Below are positions 36,991-48,852 of a stretch of 64,000 bases of DNA, piece by piece. The position numbers were made by a program, and so were the translations under genes. The notes under the pieces were generated by a model. The model was given only the letters and a program-made list of their open reading frames with translations. It ran no database searches and was not told the origin of the DNA. Position 1 is the stretch's first letter. Each line of letters opens with the position of its first letter. Source of the stretch: Okapia johnstoni (Eukaryota > Chordata > Mammalia > Artiodactyla > Giraffidae); NCBI GenBank assembly GCA_024291935.2, contig CM044317.1, positions 19,056,230 through 19,120,229 on the forward strand, written 5' to 3'.

Positions 36991-39115
36991 TACTCATAAA
37001 CTATATTATTTCCTTCTGCATTTATTTAATAAATAACTTATACTCAAAAATTATTACAAATTGATTATTATTGCCAACCATTCTGATCCATATTTACCCA
37101 CCTCCTCTTTTCACCTGTTACCAGATTCAGACATTCAGTTCATTGCACATTTGACAAAGGAGGGGCAAGGAGAAAAACTACTCTTCCTGCTATTGATTCT
37201 GGAAAAGAGAGAAACTGGCAGCTTGAGCTATAATGACATTTTTAATCAATCTGTGAATTTTTAATAGTTTGCTATTATTCTGATCTCTACTGATACTTTT
37301 TCTTTAGGAGTCAGTCAACAAAAATATAAGTGGCTATTATATACTAAGCACTACAGACAAATTGGGAATACAATAGTAATCACGGCAGAGTGAACTTGTA
37401 TGGGATATGCATTCCCCTTTTTTCCCTTTCCTTTTTCACTTGAAAACTGGCAGTTTACTGGTTTTGCTTCTTGATCTTGTTTTGATTTTGAACATGTTCA
37501 TAACTTAGAGTGAGGACATAAAACATATTCTGTTTAGTGAATTGAAGCTATCACAAAGATTTCATTATTCAGTGCCTCAGACGCTTCATTTCTCACCATT
37601 ACTCTTTAAAGAGCTTGTGAATTTTGGTTTGTTGTTTTTTCTTTAAGAGGTGGCAAGTTATGTGTGAACTTTCCAAGTTTGCTAGTCTCTTTCTAAGCTA
37701 ATTTTGTATTCACTGAAATCTCTTGTTGAAATGCATGCACTACACATCTATTTGTGTGCTAGAGGTGTGTTATTGCAAATTATCCTTGATAGGCAGCGAA
37801 AATAATGTCAATACAGTCATCTTTTTCTTGGCTTAAATGTTCCTTAGCAGATGTTTTATTATAATTTTACATTCCATACCCTGTGGATTTTTATATGTGT
37901 TATCACATTGAGATTTTTTTCTAGTTTGACCAGGATTATATATGTTCTGCCATTATAACAATAGCTAATTAGAAATGTCTACTATTTATATTTCTTGAAA
38001 GTGAATTTTTACTCATGAGTCAGTTTTGCTTCAAGTTTCCTAGATCATTTTGTAGCTAAAATTCTGTGTGCTTAAAAAAAGAAAACAGGCTATGGTCTGG
38101 AAAGAATAAATCATGAAAAACTAGTAAAGGTCTATGAAGAAATTAATTTTAATAAAATTTAAATTTATGACATTCAGATGCTATTTTGATTTTTTAAAAG
38201 TAAAAACTAATAAAGTTATAAAACCTGTAGGACAAAAACAAAAGGAAAAATGTTCATTTGTTTCTTAAGATAGAGCAGAAAGGAATGCTATCAACTGATA
38301 TTACCTCACACAATATGCATTTCATATTTATTCCCCCAAGTTCTCTAAGATCTAATTTGCTTTGTGTGTAAAGGCAAAAAAAAGTGCTTTTCTGTTTTAC
38401 AAAAGATAATTCTGTAAGGACACCCTATGATTGAGAATCAATTAAGAGTATTTTTTTTCTCCTGCACAGTCAACAGAAATAGACTGAAGCATAGCTTTGC
38501 CCTTTCATCACCAGTGAAAATAGACCAATATGTAATTCAAAATCTGGTGCTTGATATAAGAAGTAATAAAAATTCAGTAAAGCTTTAAATGATTTGATAC
38601 TGTTTTGTGAAAAAAAAATCAGTTAAAATAGAATATCTGGATAAAATAAATATTACTTAAATAACACAAAAATGTAATAATCATTTTACAGAGATTTATA
38701 AAAACTTAAACTATAAAGGAATAAACAACAGGAAAAAATGAGGATTCTGAGTTCTCATTCTGGGCATGCTACTTACTCTATACAATTTGAACTATTGGCA
38801 CCTTGTCCTTCAATTTTATTTCATGTAAATGAATGATCACAGTGTTCAATTTCTTGATGCTATATTAAAATCAGCCCACTCCTCCTCCAAATGTTTACCT
38901 GGGGTCACCAAAACCATCTCTCTGCAAGTCCAACCAAGCCTTTTCTTGACTAGAGCAACTAGTGCAATTCTGACAGGGGGGTCTAAAATCAGTACCAGCG
39001 TTAGACCTGGGAAAGCATGTGCACTCAAGAGTGCTGATTTTATTTTCTTCAGCATATTTTATTCTCCCAATTTTTATAATTGAGACTCTCCAGTGGTTTG
39101 CAATTGGGTACCCTA
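36991..39115. other. GRM1: Intron sequence, nothing recognised
   Basis: About 2.1 kb, AT-rich, without gene or nameable repeat. Overlapping open frames on both strands at 38829-39083 have no domain. Confidence 0.5.
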
Positions 39116-39118
39116 TTT

Positions 39119-39346
39119 CCTGGGCTTCCCAGGTGGCGCTAGTAGTAAAAACCCACTTGCCAAAGCAGGAGACATAAGAGATGCAGGTTCAATCCCTGAA
39201 TCTGGACGATCCCCTGGAGGCAAGCATGACAACCCACTCCAGTATTCTTGCATGGAGAATCCCTTGGACAGAACAATCTGGTGGGCTACAGTCTAAAAGA
39301 TGGCAAAGAGTCAGACATGACTGAAGCAATTAAGCACTCACACACA
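39119..39346 (+). mobile_element. Bov-tA SINE
   Basis: Head CTGGGCTTCCCAGGTGGC, an expanded head-body link (GAGACATAAGAGATGCAGG), CAACCCACTCCAGTATTC, GAGTCAGACATGACTGAAG and a short CACACACAC tail. Confidence 0.93.
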
Positions 39347-39834
39347 CACTGTTTTCTATCTGAAGATAGATTGCTAAGAGTCTATGTGTCTGAGCTCTGA
39401 CCACTGTCTACTTCTTATAAGACTCACTTCCAAGTCATCATATTCAACTCTTACTTTCACTCCTCTATCTACAGCTCAGATTAGAATACTTCTTTGGGTG
39501 GGCTAATGCGTTTGAGTTAAAATAAGAGTCCTATCCCTTTCTCAACTTCACCTTAAGCTGTGCCAGTGGATGATGCACAAAATGAAACAGTGGGAAAGCT
39601 GGGTTAGACCAGACATTCCCAAACACAAATACATCAACACAATGTCTGCATAATATTTGGTATACTAATGAAAATGGCCTTTAAATGAGCAACTTAATTT
39701 TTAAAAATACACGAAATGTACACGATCAAAATTAACATAAACAGTGATAAGAAAGGTTGATAGCTTTTAGCCTTAATACGATATTATGAGAATGGTACTT
39801 TACCTATGTGGACCTGTAACTCCAGTCAAATTAT

Positions 39835-40198
39835 GAGAAAGAAAGATCAGACAAGTCTTAGTTAAAGAACATTCTACAAAATACTCCCCAAAATTGTCAA
39901 GGTCATTATAGATTAGGAAAATCTGAGAAACTGTCACAGCCAAGAGGAGCCTAAGGAGACAAGACAGCTAAATGTAATGTGGAATCCTAGAAGAGAAAAT
40001 AGATATTAGATAAAAACTAAGAAAACCTGAAGAAAGTACAGATTTTAGTTAGTAAGAGATATAAACAAAATAAAATATATGAATATAAGATATTAATAAA
40101 GGAAATTGGGTTTATGGGAACTAGCTGTACTATCTCAGCAACTTTTCTGTAAATTTGTTCTACAACAGTAAAACTGTTCTAAAAAAGTAAAGTTTAAA
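39835..40198 (+). mobile_element. Old L1 3' end, plus strand
   Basis: Ends with GGGAACTAGCTGTACTATC, CAACTTTTCTGTAAATTTG and GTAAAACTGTTCTAAAAAAG, the terminal order of old mammalian L1 copies. Confidence 0.72.
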
Positions 40199-41069
40199 AA
40201 AGTAATACATAAAAAGTTTATCAAAATAATATACAAAAAGAGTTATGTTGGCTAATTCTAAAAATCAATTATCACCTGAAGGCCTATAAGGCACAGAACT
40301 CTATGACTATGAGAAGAACATCTTGAGTGTCATTTCATTTTTCTGGACCCTAACACAGTCATTTTTCTGGGCCCTAACTCTGTTTTAAATGTATTTTTCA
40401 AGGCAAGGACTACAAATCCCCAAGCTGAAACTGCAAAAATACAATTAATCAGTGGAAAAAATTCAATGAAGGCAAAGATGCCATGTAAAAAATAACTGAG
40501 AAAGTGAAATTCATGATATCAAAATGTCATTCATAAGTTATCCTAGCTTAGAACAGTTGCAAATATGTCAATATCCGATCTTAATGTAATATAAAAATTA
40601 CAAAACAGATATCTAGGATCATAAAACATGTGAGAATATGTATTTTCACGTTTATATACATATGTGTGTGTGTCTTACAATTTCATAGAAGATAAAAGAA
40701 AACCAGATTTTAAAAATACATATTAATAGTATCCTTGAAGAAAAAGATGAAATTTAACTTGTGCAAACTATTTTCAGAATACACCAAGCAGAAAGAAAAT
40801 GAAGAGAATCTAAAATTTTTAAGATTAAAAAAATGACTCAGCCTATTCCATCCTCTTTTATTCTAGCCTGCTGTGAGTTGTCAGAGAAAGTCACAATGGG
40901 AATACCTGTCGGTTCTTGTTACTCCACTGGTCTGGACTTACGAAATCATACGTTGGAACAATGGTCTAAAGGTCAGAGAGAGAGGGTTCACTCACTTTGT
41001 TGCTTCCTCTCCTGGTGCTGCATTCAGAAAATAACAACAGACTTGAAGTCAAATATTTAATTCTTCAAG
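40199..41069. other. GRM1: Intron sequence, nothing recognised
   Basis: No nameable repeat. CATTTTTCTGG(A/G)CCCTAAC is repeated at about 40338 and 40361. Confidence 0.5.
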
Positions 41070-41215
41070 AAGAAAAGAATGCTCAGACTGTGTCCATTTA
41101 GTAATATGACTAAATTTTATAGCTAACATGTATTGGTTTAAACAAGAAAAGAATGCTCAGAGTGTGTCTATTTAGTAATATGACTAAATTTTATAGCTAA
41201 CATGTATTGGTTTAA
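41070..41215. repeat. 74-bp tandem duplication
   Basis: Copy 1 (41070-41143) and copy 2 (41144-41215) both start AAGAAAAGAATGCTCAG and end GTATTGGTTTAA. Over the shared length I see two substitutions (GACTG/GAGTG and GTCC/GTCT), so the duplication is fairly recent. Confidence 0.95.
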
Positions 41216-42415
41216 TGATAATGCAGGGAGATTCTGTTAAGTGTTTAAAATCTATTACCTCCATTCGAAGTTGCAATAGCTGTATGTAATAGCTCTATGT
41301 ACAAACCTTCTCAAGGTCTCTTAGCAGTAAATAGGGAGGCTAGGGTTAGAATCCAAGTGTTTCTGACTCTTGTCACTGCTGGTCAAAAGCTATCTTTTTA
41401 GAATAATTATTTGACATAATTTACTGTTCAATTTAGGGAAATAAGTTCATTAAAAGATTTAATTATCTTTTCGAAGAATTTATTGAATGAATTATTTTAG
41501 TATATATCAAATACAATTTCCTTGTTGCTTAAAAAACATGAAAGAATTATAATATTTAATTTATCTTGAAGAGAAATACATATATTTTTTCTCTTTCAAG
41601 TATTATTGAGCTGTTGATTCTAGAGGCGATAGATCAAACTGATCTAAATCAAAATTTTAGTAAATCAGGGTCTCTGAGTCTTTTGTACTAATTTTCTCAC
41701 CCTAATTTGACCAGAGAAGAGCATGGGGAGATAGTAAAATTGTAAATATATTCTGTAACGCTCAAAAGGGAGGTAAGCATATCAATTCATCAATTCTAAA
41801 AAAGCAGTTACAACATATCATAATTTAAAATCATGTAGACCAATAAATCTTTCTAATAGAGCAATCTCTTCCAGTTCCTGACAGGTGGTTCTGCAACTTC
41901 TGCTTAACTATTTTGACTTAAAACATCCTCACTGACTTTAGAAAAATGTATTTTATTGTTGGATAGATAATCGCAATTGTCAATATTTATTGGATGTTTA
42001 CTGTGTGTCAGGTATTAAATTGGATATATTGGCTTAATACCAAGTATGTAAAGAATACTGTCTGAGTTCCAGGCATTGTTATAGGGGTACTAGGAATTCA
42101 ACAATGAGTGAAAAAAAGACTCTATCCTTAACATGTTTATAGTTTATCATTTAATCAACAAAATATCTTATGAGATAAGTACTGTATTTAGTAGCAGTAT
42201 TTGTCTCCCTTCTACAAGTGAAGAAGGAGGGTTAGATGCTTTCCTATAGCCATAATGCTATTATAACATATAGGTGTACATAAACCAAGTGTTACATTAT
42301 GTTCTTTGAAATACAACAGCATATTTTCAAAGTTCAATATAAGCCATATCATATTTAGAAAATACATTAGGTGTGTCTCACATCTCACTAAGAGGGTATA
42401 CCATTCACATGTTCT
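41216..42415. other. GRM1: Intron sequence, mostly unassigned
   Basis: A short old-repeat phrase at about 42060-42140 (GAGTTCCAGGCATTG then ACAATGAGTGAAAAA) is all I recognise. Confidence 0.45.
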
Positions 42416-42417
42416 TT

Positions 42418-42520
42418 TCTTTTTTTTTTTTGTTTTTTTTTTAATTTATTGATTTTAGTTGGGGGCTAATTACTTTACAATATTGTAGTGGGTTTTGCCA
42501 TACATTGACATGAATCATTT
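42418..42520 (-). mobile_element. Ruminant L1 3' end, minus strand, short
   Basis: Long T-rich tail with one G, then TTTTAGTTGGGGGCTAA, ACAATATTGTAGTGGG and TTGACATGAATCA: the last ~85 bp of L1 in reverse. Confidence 0.9.
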
Positions 42521-42904
42521 TATTTTCTTTATCATGAGAATTGTGCATAAATACTTGAAAGTTTGTGATTTAAAAAAAAATGTTTTTCCAATGAACTAAA
42601 AGAGGATATTTTATTTTCTTTCCTTTTTTCTTTTTCAATTTTCCTTTATTTCAACTGGCTAGCCCAATCCTTTCAAGAATCAGACCTCACTTAGCTCAAT
42701 GCAGAAGAGAATATTTTGGATCTATGAAATGGATTCTGCATTGTATTTATGTGTATTGCACTGTTTTACTTTTACTATTTACCATTTTGAAAACAAAAAT
42801 CCTAAAAAATCAAACCAATTTCTATAAAATAAAATGCTCCTGCTTTTAATATACTGTTTCTCCTATGGATAATGTAATAAATCCAGTCAAAAAACATCAT
42901 CTAC
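42521..42904. other. GRM1: Intron sequence, nothing recognised
   Basis: Pyrimidine-rich stretch at 42612-42655, otherwise no signal. Confidence 0.5.
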
Positions 42905-42905
42905 A

Positions 42906-43133
42906 CAAGTGTGTGTGTGTTAAGTCACTTCAATCATATCTGATTCTTTGCGAGCCTATGGACTGTAGCTCACCAGACTCCTCTGTTCGTGGGATTTCCC
43001 AGGAAAGAATACCGGATTGAGTTCCCATTCCCCCTTCCAAGGAATCTTCCCCCACCCAGGGATCAAACTTGCATTTTTTAACTCTCCTGCATTGACAGGT
43101 AAGTTCTTTACCTCTAGGACCATGGGGAAGCCT
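42906..43133 (-). mobile_element. Bov-tA SINE, minus strand
   Basis: Begins in a GTGTGTGTGTG run, then TTAAGTCACTTCAATC, GACTGTAGCTCACCAG and CACCCAGGGATCAAACTTG, ending at CATGGGGAAGCC. The head region has small insertions. Confidence 0.9.
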
Positions 43134-43167
43134 ATAAAGGTATATTCAGACAAATAGTGGAAAAAAC

Positions 43168-44149
43168 AAACTGTGGAAAATTCTTCAAGAGATGAGAATA
43201 CCAGACCACCTGACCTGCCTCCTGAGAAATCTGTATGCAGGTCAAGAAGCAACAGTTAGAACTGGACATGGAACAACAGACTGGTTCCAAATAGGAAAAG
43301 GAGTATGTCAGGGCTGTATATTGTCACCCTACTTATTTAACTTATATGCAGAGTACATCATGAGAAATGCTGGGCTGGATGAAGCACAAGCTGGAGTCAA
43401 GATTACCAGGATAATATCAATAACCTTAGATATGCAGATGATACCACACTTACGGCAGATAGCAAAGAGGAACTAAAGAGCCTCTTGAAAGTGAAAGAGG
43501 AGAGTGAAAATAGTTGGCTTAAACTCAACATTCAGAAAACTAAGATCCTGGCATCTGGTCTCATCACTTTATGGCAGATAAATGGGGAAACAGTGGAAAC
43601 AGTGACAGACTTTATTTGGGGAGGCTCCAAAATCACAGCAGGTGGTGACTGCAGTCATGAAATTGAAAGACACTTGTTCCTTGGAAGAAAAGTTATGACC
43701 AACCTAGAAAGCATATTAAAAAGCAGAGACATTACTTTGCCAACAAAGGCCCATCTAGTCAAAGCTATGGTCTTTCCAGTAGTCATGTATGGATGTGAGA
43801 GCTGGTATATAAAGAAAGCTTAGTGACGAAGAATTGATGCTTTTGAACTGGAGTGATGGAAATCAGTCCTGAATATGCTTTGGAAGGACTGATGCTGAAG
43901 TTGAAACTCCAATAATTTGGCCACCTGATGCAAAGAATTGACTCATTTGAAAAGACCCTGATGCTGGGAAAGGTTGAAGGCAGGAGGAGAAGAGGACGAC
44001 AGAGGATGAAATGGCTGGAGGGCATCACTGACTCGATGGACATGAGTTTGAGTAAACCCCGGGAGTTGGTGATGGACAGGGATTTCTGGCATGCTGCAGT
44101 CCCTGGGGTCGCAAAGAGTTGGACACGACTGAGCGACTGAACTGAACTG
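43168..44149 (+). mobile_element. BovB RT region to 3' end, defective
   Basis: Begins at AAACTGTGGAAAATTCTT and keeps RT sequence GVCQGCILSPYLFNLYAEYI, but the YADD region is frameshifted (a deletion near 43405). Near 43845-43860 about 75 bp present in the other BovB copies is missing (GAACTGGAGTGATGG joins directly to AATCAGTCCTG). It ends with the GACTGAACTGAACTGAG terminus. Confidence 0.93.
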
Positions 44150-44266
44150 AGACAAATGGTGACAGGTCTTCCTAAAGCTTTTCAGTGGGATGATACAGGG
44201 CAAGAAGAGGTAGTAATTGTCTGCAAAAAATCTCAGGAAACACAAGTGATAACGCTCACAGAGGGT

Positions 44267-44476
44267 TCATGCTTGTGCCTGTGCTCTGTCATGTCCGATT
44301 CTTTGCGATTACAGCCTGCCAGGCTCCTCTGTCAATTTCTGGGCAAGAAAACTTGAGTGGGTTGCCATTTTCTCCTGGAGATCTTCCCAACCCAGGGATC
44401 AAACATGCATCTCTTGTATCTCCTACATTTGCCAGTGGATTCTTTACCAACTACATGACCTGGGAAGCCCTGCTAG
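44267..44476 (-). mobile_element. Bov-tA SINE, minus strand
   Basis: Reads CTCTGTCATGTCCGATTC, AGCCTGCCAGGCTCCTC and GATCTTCCCAACCC to the head ACATGACCTGGGAAGCCC. An 8-bp repeat CAGAGGGT (44259-44266, 44477-44484) may be its target-site duplication. Confidence 0.9.
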
Positions 44477-44699
44477 CAGAGGGTACTTATGTCCTTTAAT
44501 GCTATCATTGCAAAAAATTTGACTGTGATTCCTGCTTTTACCATATTATCATAATGGCTTTAAAATCAAGATCATAAAATGACTAAAAGCTGAACTCTTA
44601 TCAAAAAAGAGTGAATTACAAATGCAAGTACTATGATTCTGTTCATACTACTGTACTACTCTCTAATATAGTTCTGCATTCTGGTATTCACTTTTTTAT

Positions 44700-45062
44700 G
44701 CACTCTCCTTCCCTTGAGTCACTGGACCTAGTGATATGCTTCTAATAAATAGAATTTGGCAAAAGTAATGGGATAGCACTTCCACAATTAGGTTACAAAT
44801 AGACCATGACTTCCATCACTTCCTCTCTCTCTCTCTTTCTCTCCCACTTTCACTCTCATGCCCACCCATTCTCTTTCTCTCTTGCTGGCATGCTCTAGAG
44901 AAGCCGGATGTTATGTAAGCTTCCCCATGGAGAGGCCCATGTGGCAAGAAACTGATTATCTCAAGCAAACAGCCAGCAAGAACTTGAAATCTGGCAACAG
45001 CAAAGTGCATGAGTTTGGAAGCAGATTCTCCCCAAGTTGAGCCTTGGGATAGCAAGATCTTG
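44700..45062 (+). mobile_element. Ancient LTR-like repeat, family not certain
   Basis: TAGTGATATGCTTCTAATAA, TGGCAAAAGTAATGGGATAG, GGAGAGGCCCATGTGGCAAG, AAACAGCCAGCAAGAACTTG and TTGAGCCTTGGGATAGC follow the order of an old mammalian LTR-type (MaLR-like) repeat. It carries its own CT-rich tract. No internal genes. Confidence 0.62.
44818..44884. repeat. CT-rich low-complexity tract
   Basis: Interrupted (CT)n run inside the LTR-like repeat; partly native to that family. Confidence 0.85.
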
Positions 45063-45700
45063 GATAGATGAAAACTATTTGCACTTCACAAGTCATTCTC
45101 TATGCAAACATCTTTCCTTCTACACAGACAACTCAAGACACAAAGTCTCTAGGAGACAAACATAAACATTTCTAATTTAACAACCTGAAACATAGTTAAG
45201 GAGCTCAGGGTATCCTTTTGAAAATTTAAGCTTCATTGAGTGATTTTATATCAATCAGTATAAAATTTTCTAATATTTCCAATAGTAGTGACCAAAGTCA
45301 ATAAATCAATTTCATAATTTTCAATATTCTACTTCTACTTTGACAAAACATGCAAGCAAATTGCCCTTCTATACTTTGTTTCTGACACAATTTTTGCAGT
45401 TTCAGCTCCCTTGAGTATTTAGGTAAGCTTGCAATCTCCATAGACATTGACTAGAGTGAATTTTAATAACTATACAGTATGCTATATTTGGTGAGCAAAG
45501 AAGGAAAAATATACCGGCTTGTTTCCTCATTGGCAAGGAATGCCAAACTCAAAAGCCTTTTAGGTAAAACTCCCTAGTTATTGTATAGTGCTTTCACAAA
45601 TCACTGAAACTACATCTTCATTTTGAAAATTTGCCATGGTGATTTCTAGGGAATATACATGTGCAGAAATAAAACTACTACTATGAAAAAATAGTGTAAA
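45063..45700. other. GRM1: Intron sequence, nothing recognised
   Basis: No gene or nameable repeat. Confidence 0.5.
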
Positions 45701-45705
45701 AATAG

Positions 45706-45824
45706 TGGGAGAGGGTTCAGGATGGGGAACACATGTACACCCATGGCTGATTCATGTCAATGTATGGCAAAAAACCACTACAATATTGTAAAGTAATTAA
45801 CCTCCAATTAAAATAAATAAATTG
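45706..45824 (+). mobile_element. Ruminant L1 3' end, plus strand, short
   Basis: GGGTTCAGGATGGGGAACAC, CATGGCTGATTCATGTC, CAATATTGTAAAGTAATT and AAAATAAATAAATTG: the same terminal segment as the minus-strand L1 pieces, here in forward orientation. Confidence 0.9.
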
Positions 45825-46785
45825 TTTTTTTCTAATTACTAAAAAGAATGTTTATAACAGGCTCGTTTCTAAATGATGTCAGATAAAAAAATAAGAAGCC
45901 AAATCCTTCCAAATATGTGAACATCCTTGACACAGATTATAACTATAATAAGGGCTCTGGGTAAGTACCTCAGTGAAAAAAATGCAAATTTCCTTCATGT
46001 AAGTATCAACCCTTATAGCAAATCCCTAGAATAATTGAACAGTGAGAAGTTATTTATTTTTACTCTCTGAAATAGGTAAAGCTTAATTATTTTGCTATCT
46101 ATCAAAATTTATAAAAAATGGGACAGGTTTTTTTTGTTGTTGAAAAACCACACATTTTAGGTAACATATTGTGGCAACTCTGGATGCTATAATGGTTAAG
46201 GGTTTGCCAGTAGGAAGAATTATCACATCCAAACAGTTCTATTTCCAACCTGATCACCTTCTCTCCTCAGAACAAACCAAAGATTAGCCTCAAAAATTAC
46301 TTATGAATCAGAATATTGAGAAGGTAACCTCCCATACATTGTTTAAAACAATGGAGCAATTGGCCAGTAATTAATGAAGCCTAAATTTGAGTATAATAAC
46401 AAATGAGATATACAGTTTAACAGAGAGACCATGAAAAGAGACAGTCAGTGACACCTTGATTAAACCACTGTCACCCCAAAGTGAGTATGTGCACACCCAA
46501 GACTACATGCGCCCTCTGAGAAACAAAATCAAACACTTCACACTGAGGGAAATAGGCTTCACTAAAATAGTTTAGTCAAGGCACAAAACAAATAAAATAA
46601 CAAGCAACAAAAACAATCTCTAGGGAGGAGATAGGAGAATCAGTATACAGAGTTGCTACAATATATCACCTAAAACGTGTGGTTTTCAACAATAGCAAAA
46701 AAAAAAAAAAGAAAAAAACTTGTGATATATTAAAAAAAAAAAAAACCCAGGAATGTGTGACTCATACATACTTTTAAAAAAGCAG
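45825..46785. other. GRM1: Intron sequence, nothing recognised
   Basis: Two poly-A runs near 46698-46711 and 46732-46744; no gene or nameable repeat. Confidence 0.5.
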
Positions 46786-47477
46786 GCAACTAAAACTGTC
46801 TGGGAAGTAGACCATATGTCAGCTATAACAAAGCCTTCAAAGTATCTTTTATAAATATATTCAAAGAACTAAGGAAATCATGTTTAAAGAAATAAATGCC
46901 TAACCAAATGTCATTAAAATATAGACATTATAGAAAAATCAAGTAGAAATTCTAGAATTGAAAAGTACAATAAATGAAGAACTCAGTGGTAGGTTTGAAC
47001 TTCAAGAAGAAAGAATAGTTGAACCTGAAGATTTATCAATAATTATACAATTCAAAGAGATAGGAAATAGAATTTTTAAAAATGAACACAGCCTCAGAGA
47101 AATATAAAACCCTTTGTATGCTATGTATATTACAGCATACATATAATAGGAGTACCAAAAGGAGTGGAAAAAGGAAATGGAACAGAAAAAAATATTCGAG
47201 GAAAAATTGTCTGGAAACTTCCCAGATTTACTGAAAACCTTTTATCAATACAGGCGAAAATGAACTCCAAGTAGGACAAATACAAAAAGATCCACACTCA
47301 GGTACATCATAGTAAAAGCCATGAAAATCAAGAAAAAGAAAAATCTTGAAAGCAGCAAGAGAAAAACAACTCATTACATGCAGTTGAATTTCACCTAATT
47401 AAGAAATGATCTCATGAGAAATAAAGGTGGCCAGAAGGCACTTGAATGACATAGTACTGAAATAGTCAAAGTGCTGA

Positions 47478-47606
47478 GGGAGATGGGAGGAAGCTTCAAA
47501 AGGGAGAGATACATGTATACCTATGGCTGATTCAGGTTGAGGTTTGACAGAAAACAACAAAATTCTGTAAAGCAATTATCCTTCAATAAAAAAAAAACTT
47601 TTTAAA
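47478..47606 (+). mobile_element. Short L1 3' end nested in the older L1
   Basis: Flanked by AAAGTGCTGA (47468-47477 and 47607-47616). Contains GGGAGAGATACATGTATAC, CTATGGCTGATTCAGG and TAAAGCAATTATCCTTCAAT, then an A-rich tail. Confidence 0.88.
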
Positions 47607-47803
47607 AAAGTGCTGAAATAAAAAGCTATTAACCAAGATTCCAGCAAAACTGTTTCTCAAAAATGAAGGTGAAATAAAGATATCCTCAGATAAATAAATA
47701 CTGAATGAATTTATTTCTAGCAGATCCACCTTACAAAAGAATAAAATAAAATCCTAAAGAAAATTCTTTAGGCTGAAAGCATGTTATCCCAGATGAAAAT
47801 TCA

Positions 47804-47833
47804 CACACACATACACACACACATGCACACACA
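47804..47833. repeat. CA-rich microsatellite
   Basis: Interrupted (CA)n with CATACA and CATGCA breaks. Confidence 0.85.
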
Positions 47834-47960
47834 GCACAAGTAAATACAGTTAAATAATTATAAAAAGAAAACAGTATAAACACATCTTTTCTTTATATAT
47901 CCTTAAATGATTTTAAAAGTAATTATATAAAACAATATACATATAATTATATGCGGGGAC

Positions 47961-48260
47961 CTATACATACAGAAATGTAGTATATTGATAACAGCACCAA
48001 AGTTGTGGGTGGTAGCAAATTTATATCAGAGCAAGGAAATGATACCAGATGGAAAATTTTATCCACAGGGAAAAAAGATGTAGAGAATCAGAAACAGCAC
48101 ACAGGATGGTAAATATAATGAATTTATAAATATATACTTACTCTGCTTTCTTTTATCAGCTTCCTTAATAAATGCAAATTGTATAAATTAATAATTATAA
48201 CAATGTCTAACTGGATTTTTTTACATATATATATGTAGTATGTATAACAGTAATAGAACA
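47961..48260. other. GRM1: AT-rich intron sequence
   Basis: No signal apart from ATATATAT runs near 48228-48236. Confidence 0.45.
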
Positions 48261-48261
48261 A

Positions 48262-48600
48262 AAAGAATTAAGAGGGAATAGAGCTATATTCATTATAGTC
48301 AAACCTGAAAATAACCCAGATGCCCACCAAAGGGAGAATGGATAAGCAAATTCAAGCATATTCATGCCATAGACTACTACAGTTGACCCTTGAACAATGT
48401 GTAGGTCAATCCACTTATAACATATACCTGTAGCAGTATTCCATACCTGTGTTTCCTCCCCAACTTCAGATTCAATCAACCATCAACCATGTAGGACTTG
48501 CAATTATTTAATACTTGAGAAAATAACCATGTAAAAGTAAACCTGTGCAGTTCAAACTGATGTTGTTCAAGGATCAATTGTACTCAACAATAGTAGTCCA
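48262..48600 (+). mobile_element. L1 3' fragment split by a DNA transposon
   Basis: Left part holds TCAAACCTGAAAATAACCC, AGATGCCCACCAAAGG and GAATGGATAAGCAAA. The expected continuation (ACTACTCAACAATA) appears only after the inserted transposon, at 48581-48597. Confidence 0.75.
48380..48580. mobile_element. Non-autonomous Tc1/mariner (Tigger-like) DNA transposon
   Basis: Terminal inverted repeats CAGTTGACCCTTGAACAA (48380-48397) and TTGTTCAAGGATCAATTG (48563-48580) bracket a 201-bp element without a transposase gene. A TA dinucleotide flanks each side (48378-48379 and 48581-48582), the mariner-type target duplication. It sits inside an L1 fragment whose sequence resumes right after it. Confidence 0.9.
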
Positions 48601-48796
48601 TTGGTCTGCTATGGGCAACCCCAGACTTGGAGATGGCTGAGGTTAAATCTGCCACATGTTTACATGCTTTCTATCCTACATATTGACTAGTCTGAGAATT
48701 GGGACATGGCAATGTTTTCAGGGGCAGGTCAACAGGCCAGTATGGGTATCAGGAGGAGACAGAAACACAGGAAATAAGCAGAGTTGCAAACAGTAT

Positions 48797-48852
48797 TTAT
48801 TACTATTACTGCTACTACTGCTATTACTACTACTACTAACACTACTATTATA
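48797..48852. repeat. Imperfect (CTA)n/(TTA)n microsatellite
   Basis: Three-base units CTA, TTA and CTG in tandem. Reads as poly-leucine in one plus-strand frame, which explains the apparent leucine-rich open frame there. Confidence 0.9.

Larger units (their letters stand above)
46790..47960 (+). mobile_element. Old L1 ORF1-region copy, interrupted by a younger L1
   Basis: ORF1-like order: TCTAGAATTGAAAAGTACAA, AACACAGCCTCAGAGAAAT, AACTTCCCAGATTTACTGAA, CTTGAAAGCAGCAAGAGAAA and GTGGCCAGAAGGCACTTGA. It resumes after the inserted L1 with GCTATTAACCAAGATTCCAG and ACAAAAGAATAAAATAAAATC. Full of stops; resembles an old L1/HAL1 lineage. Confidence 0.68.
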
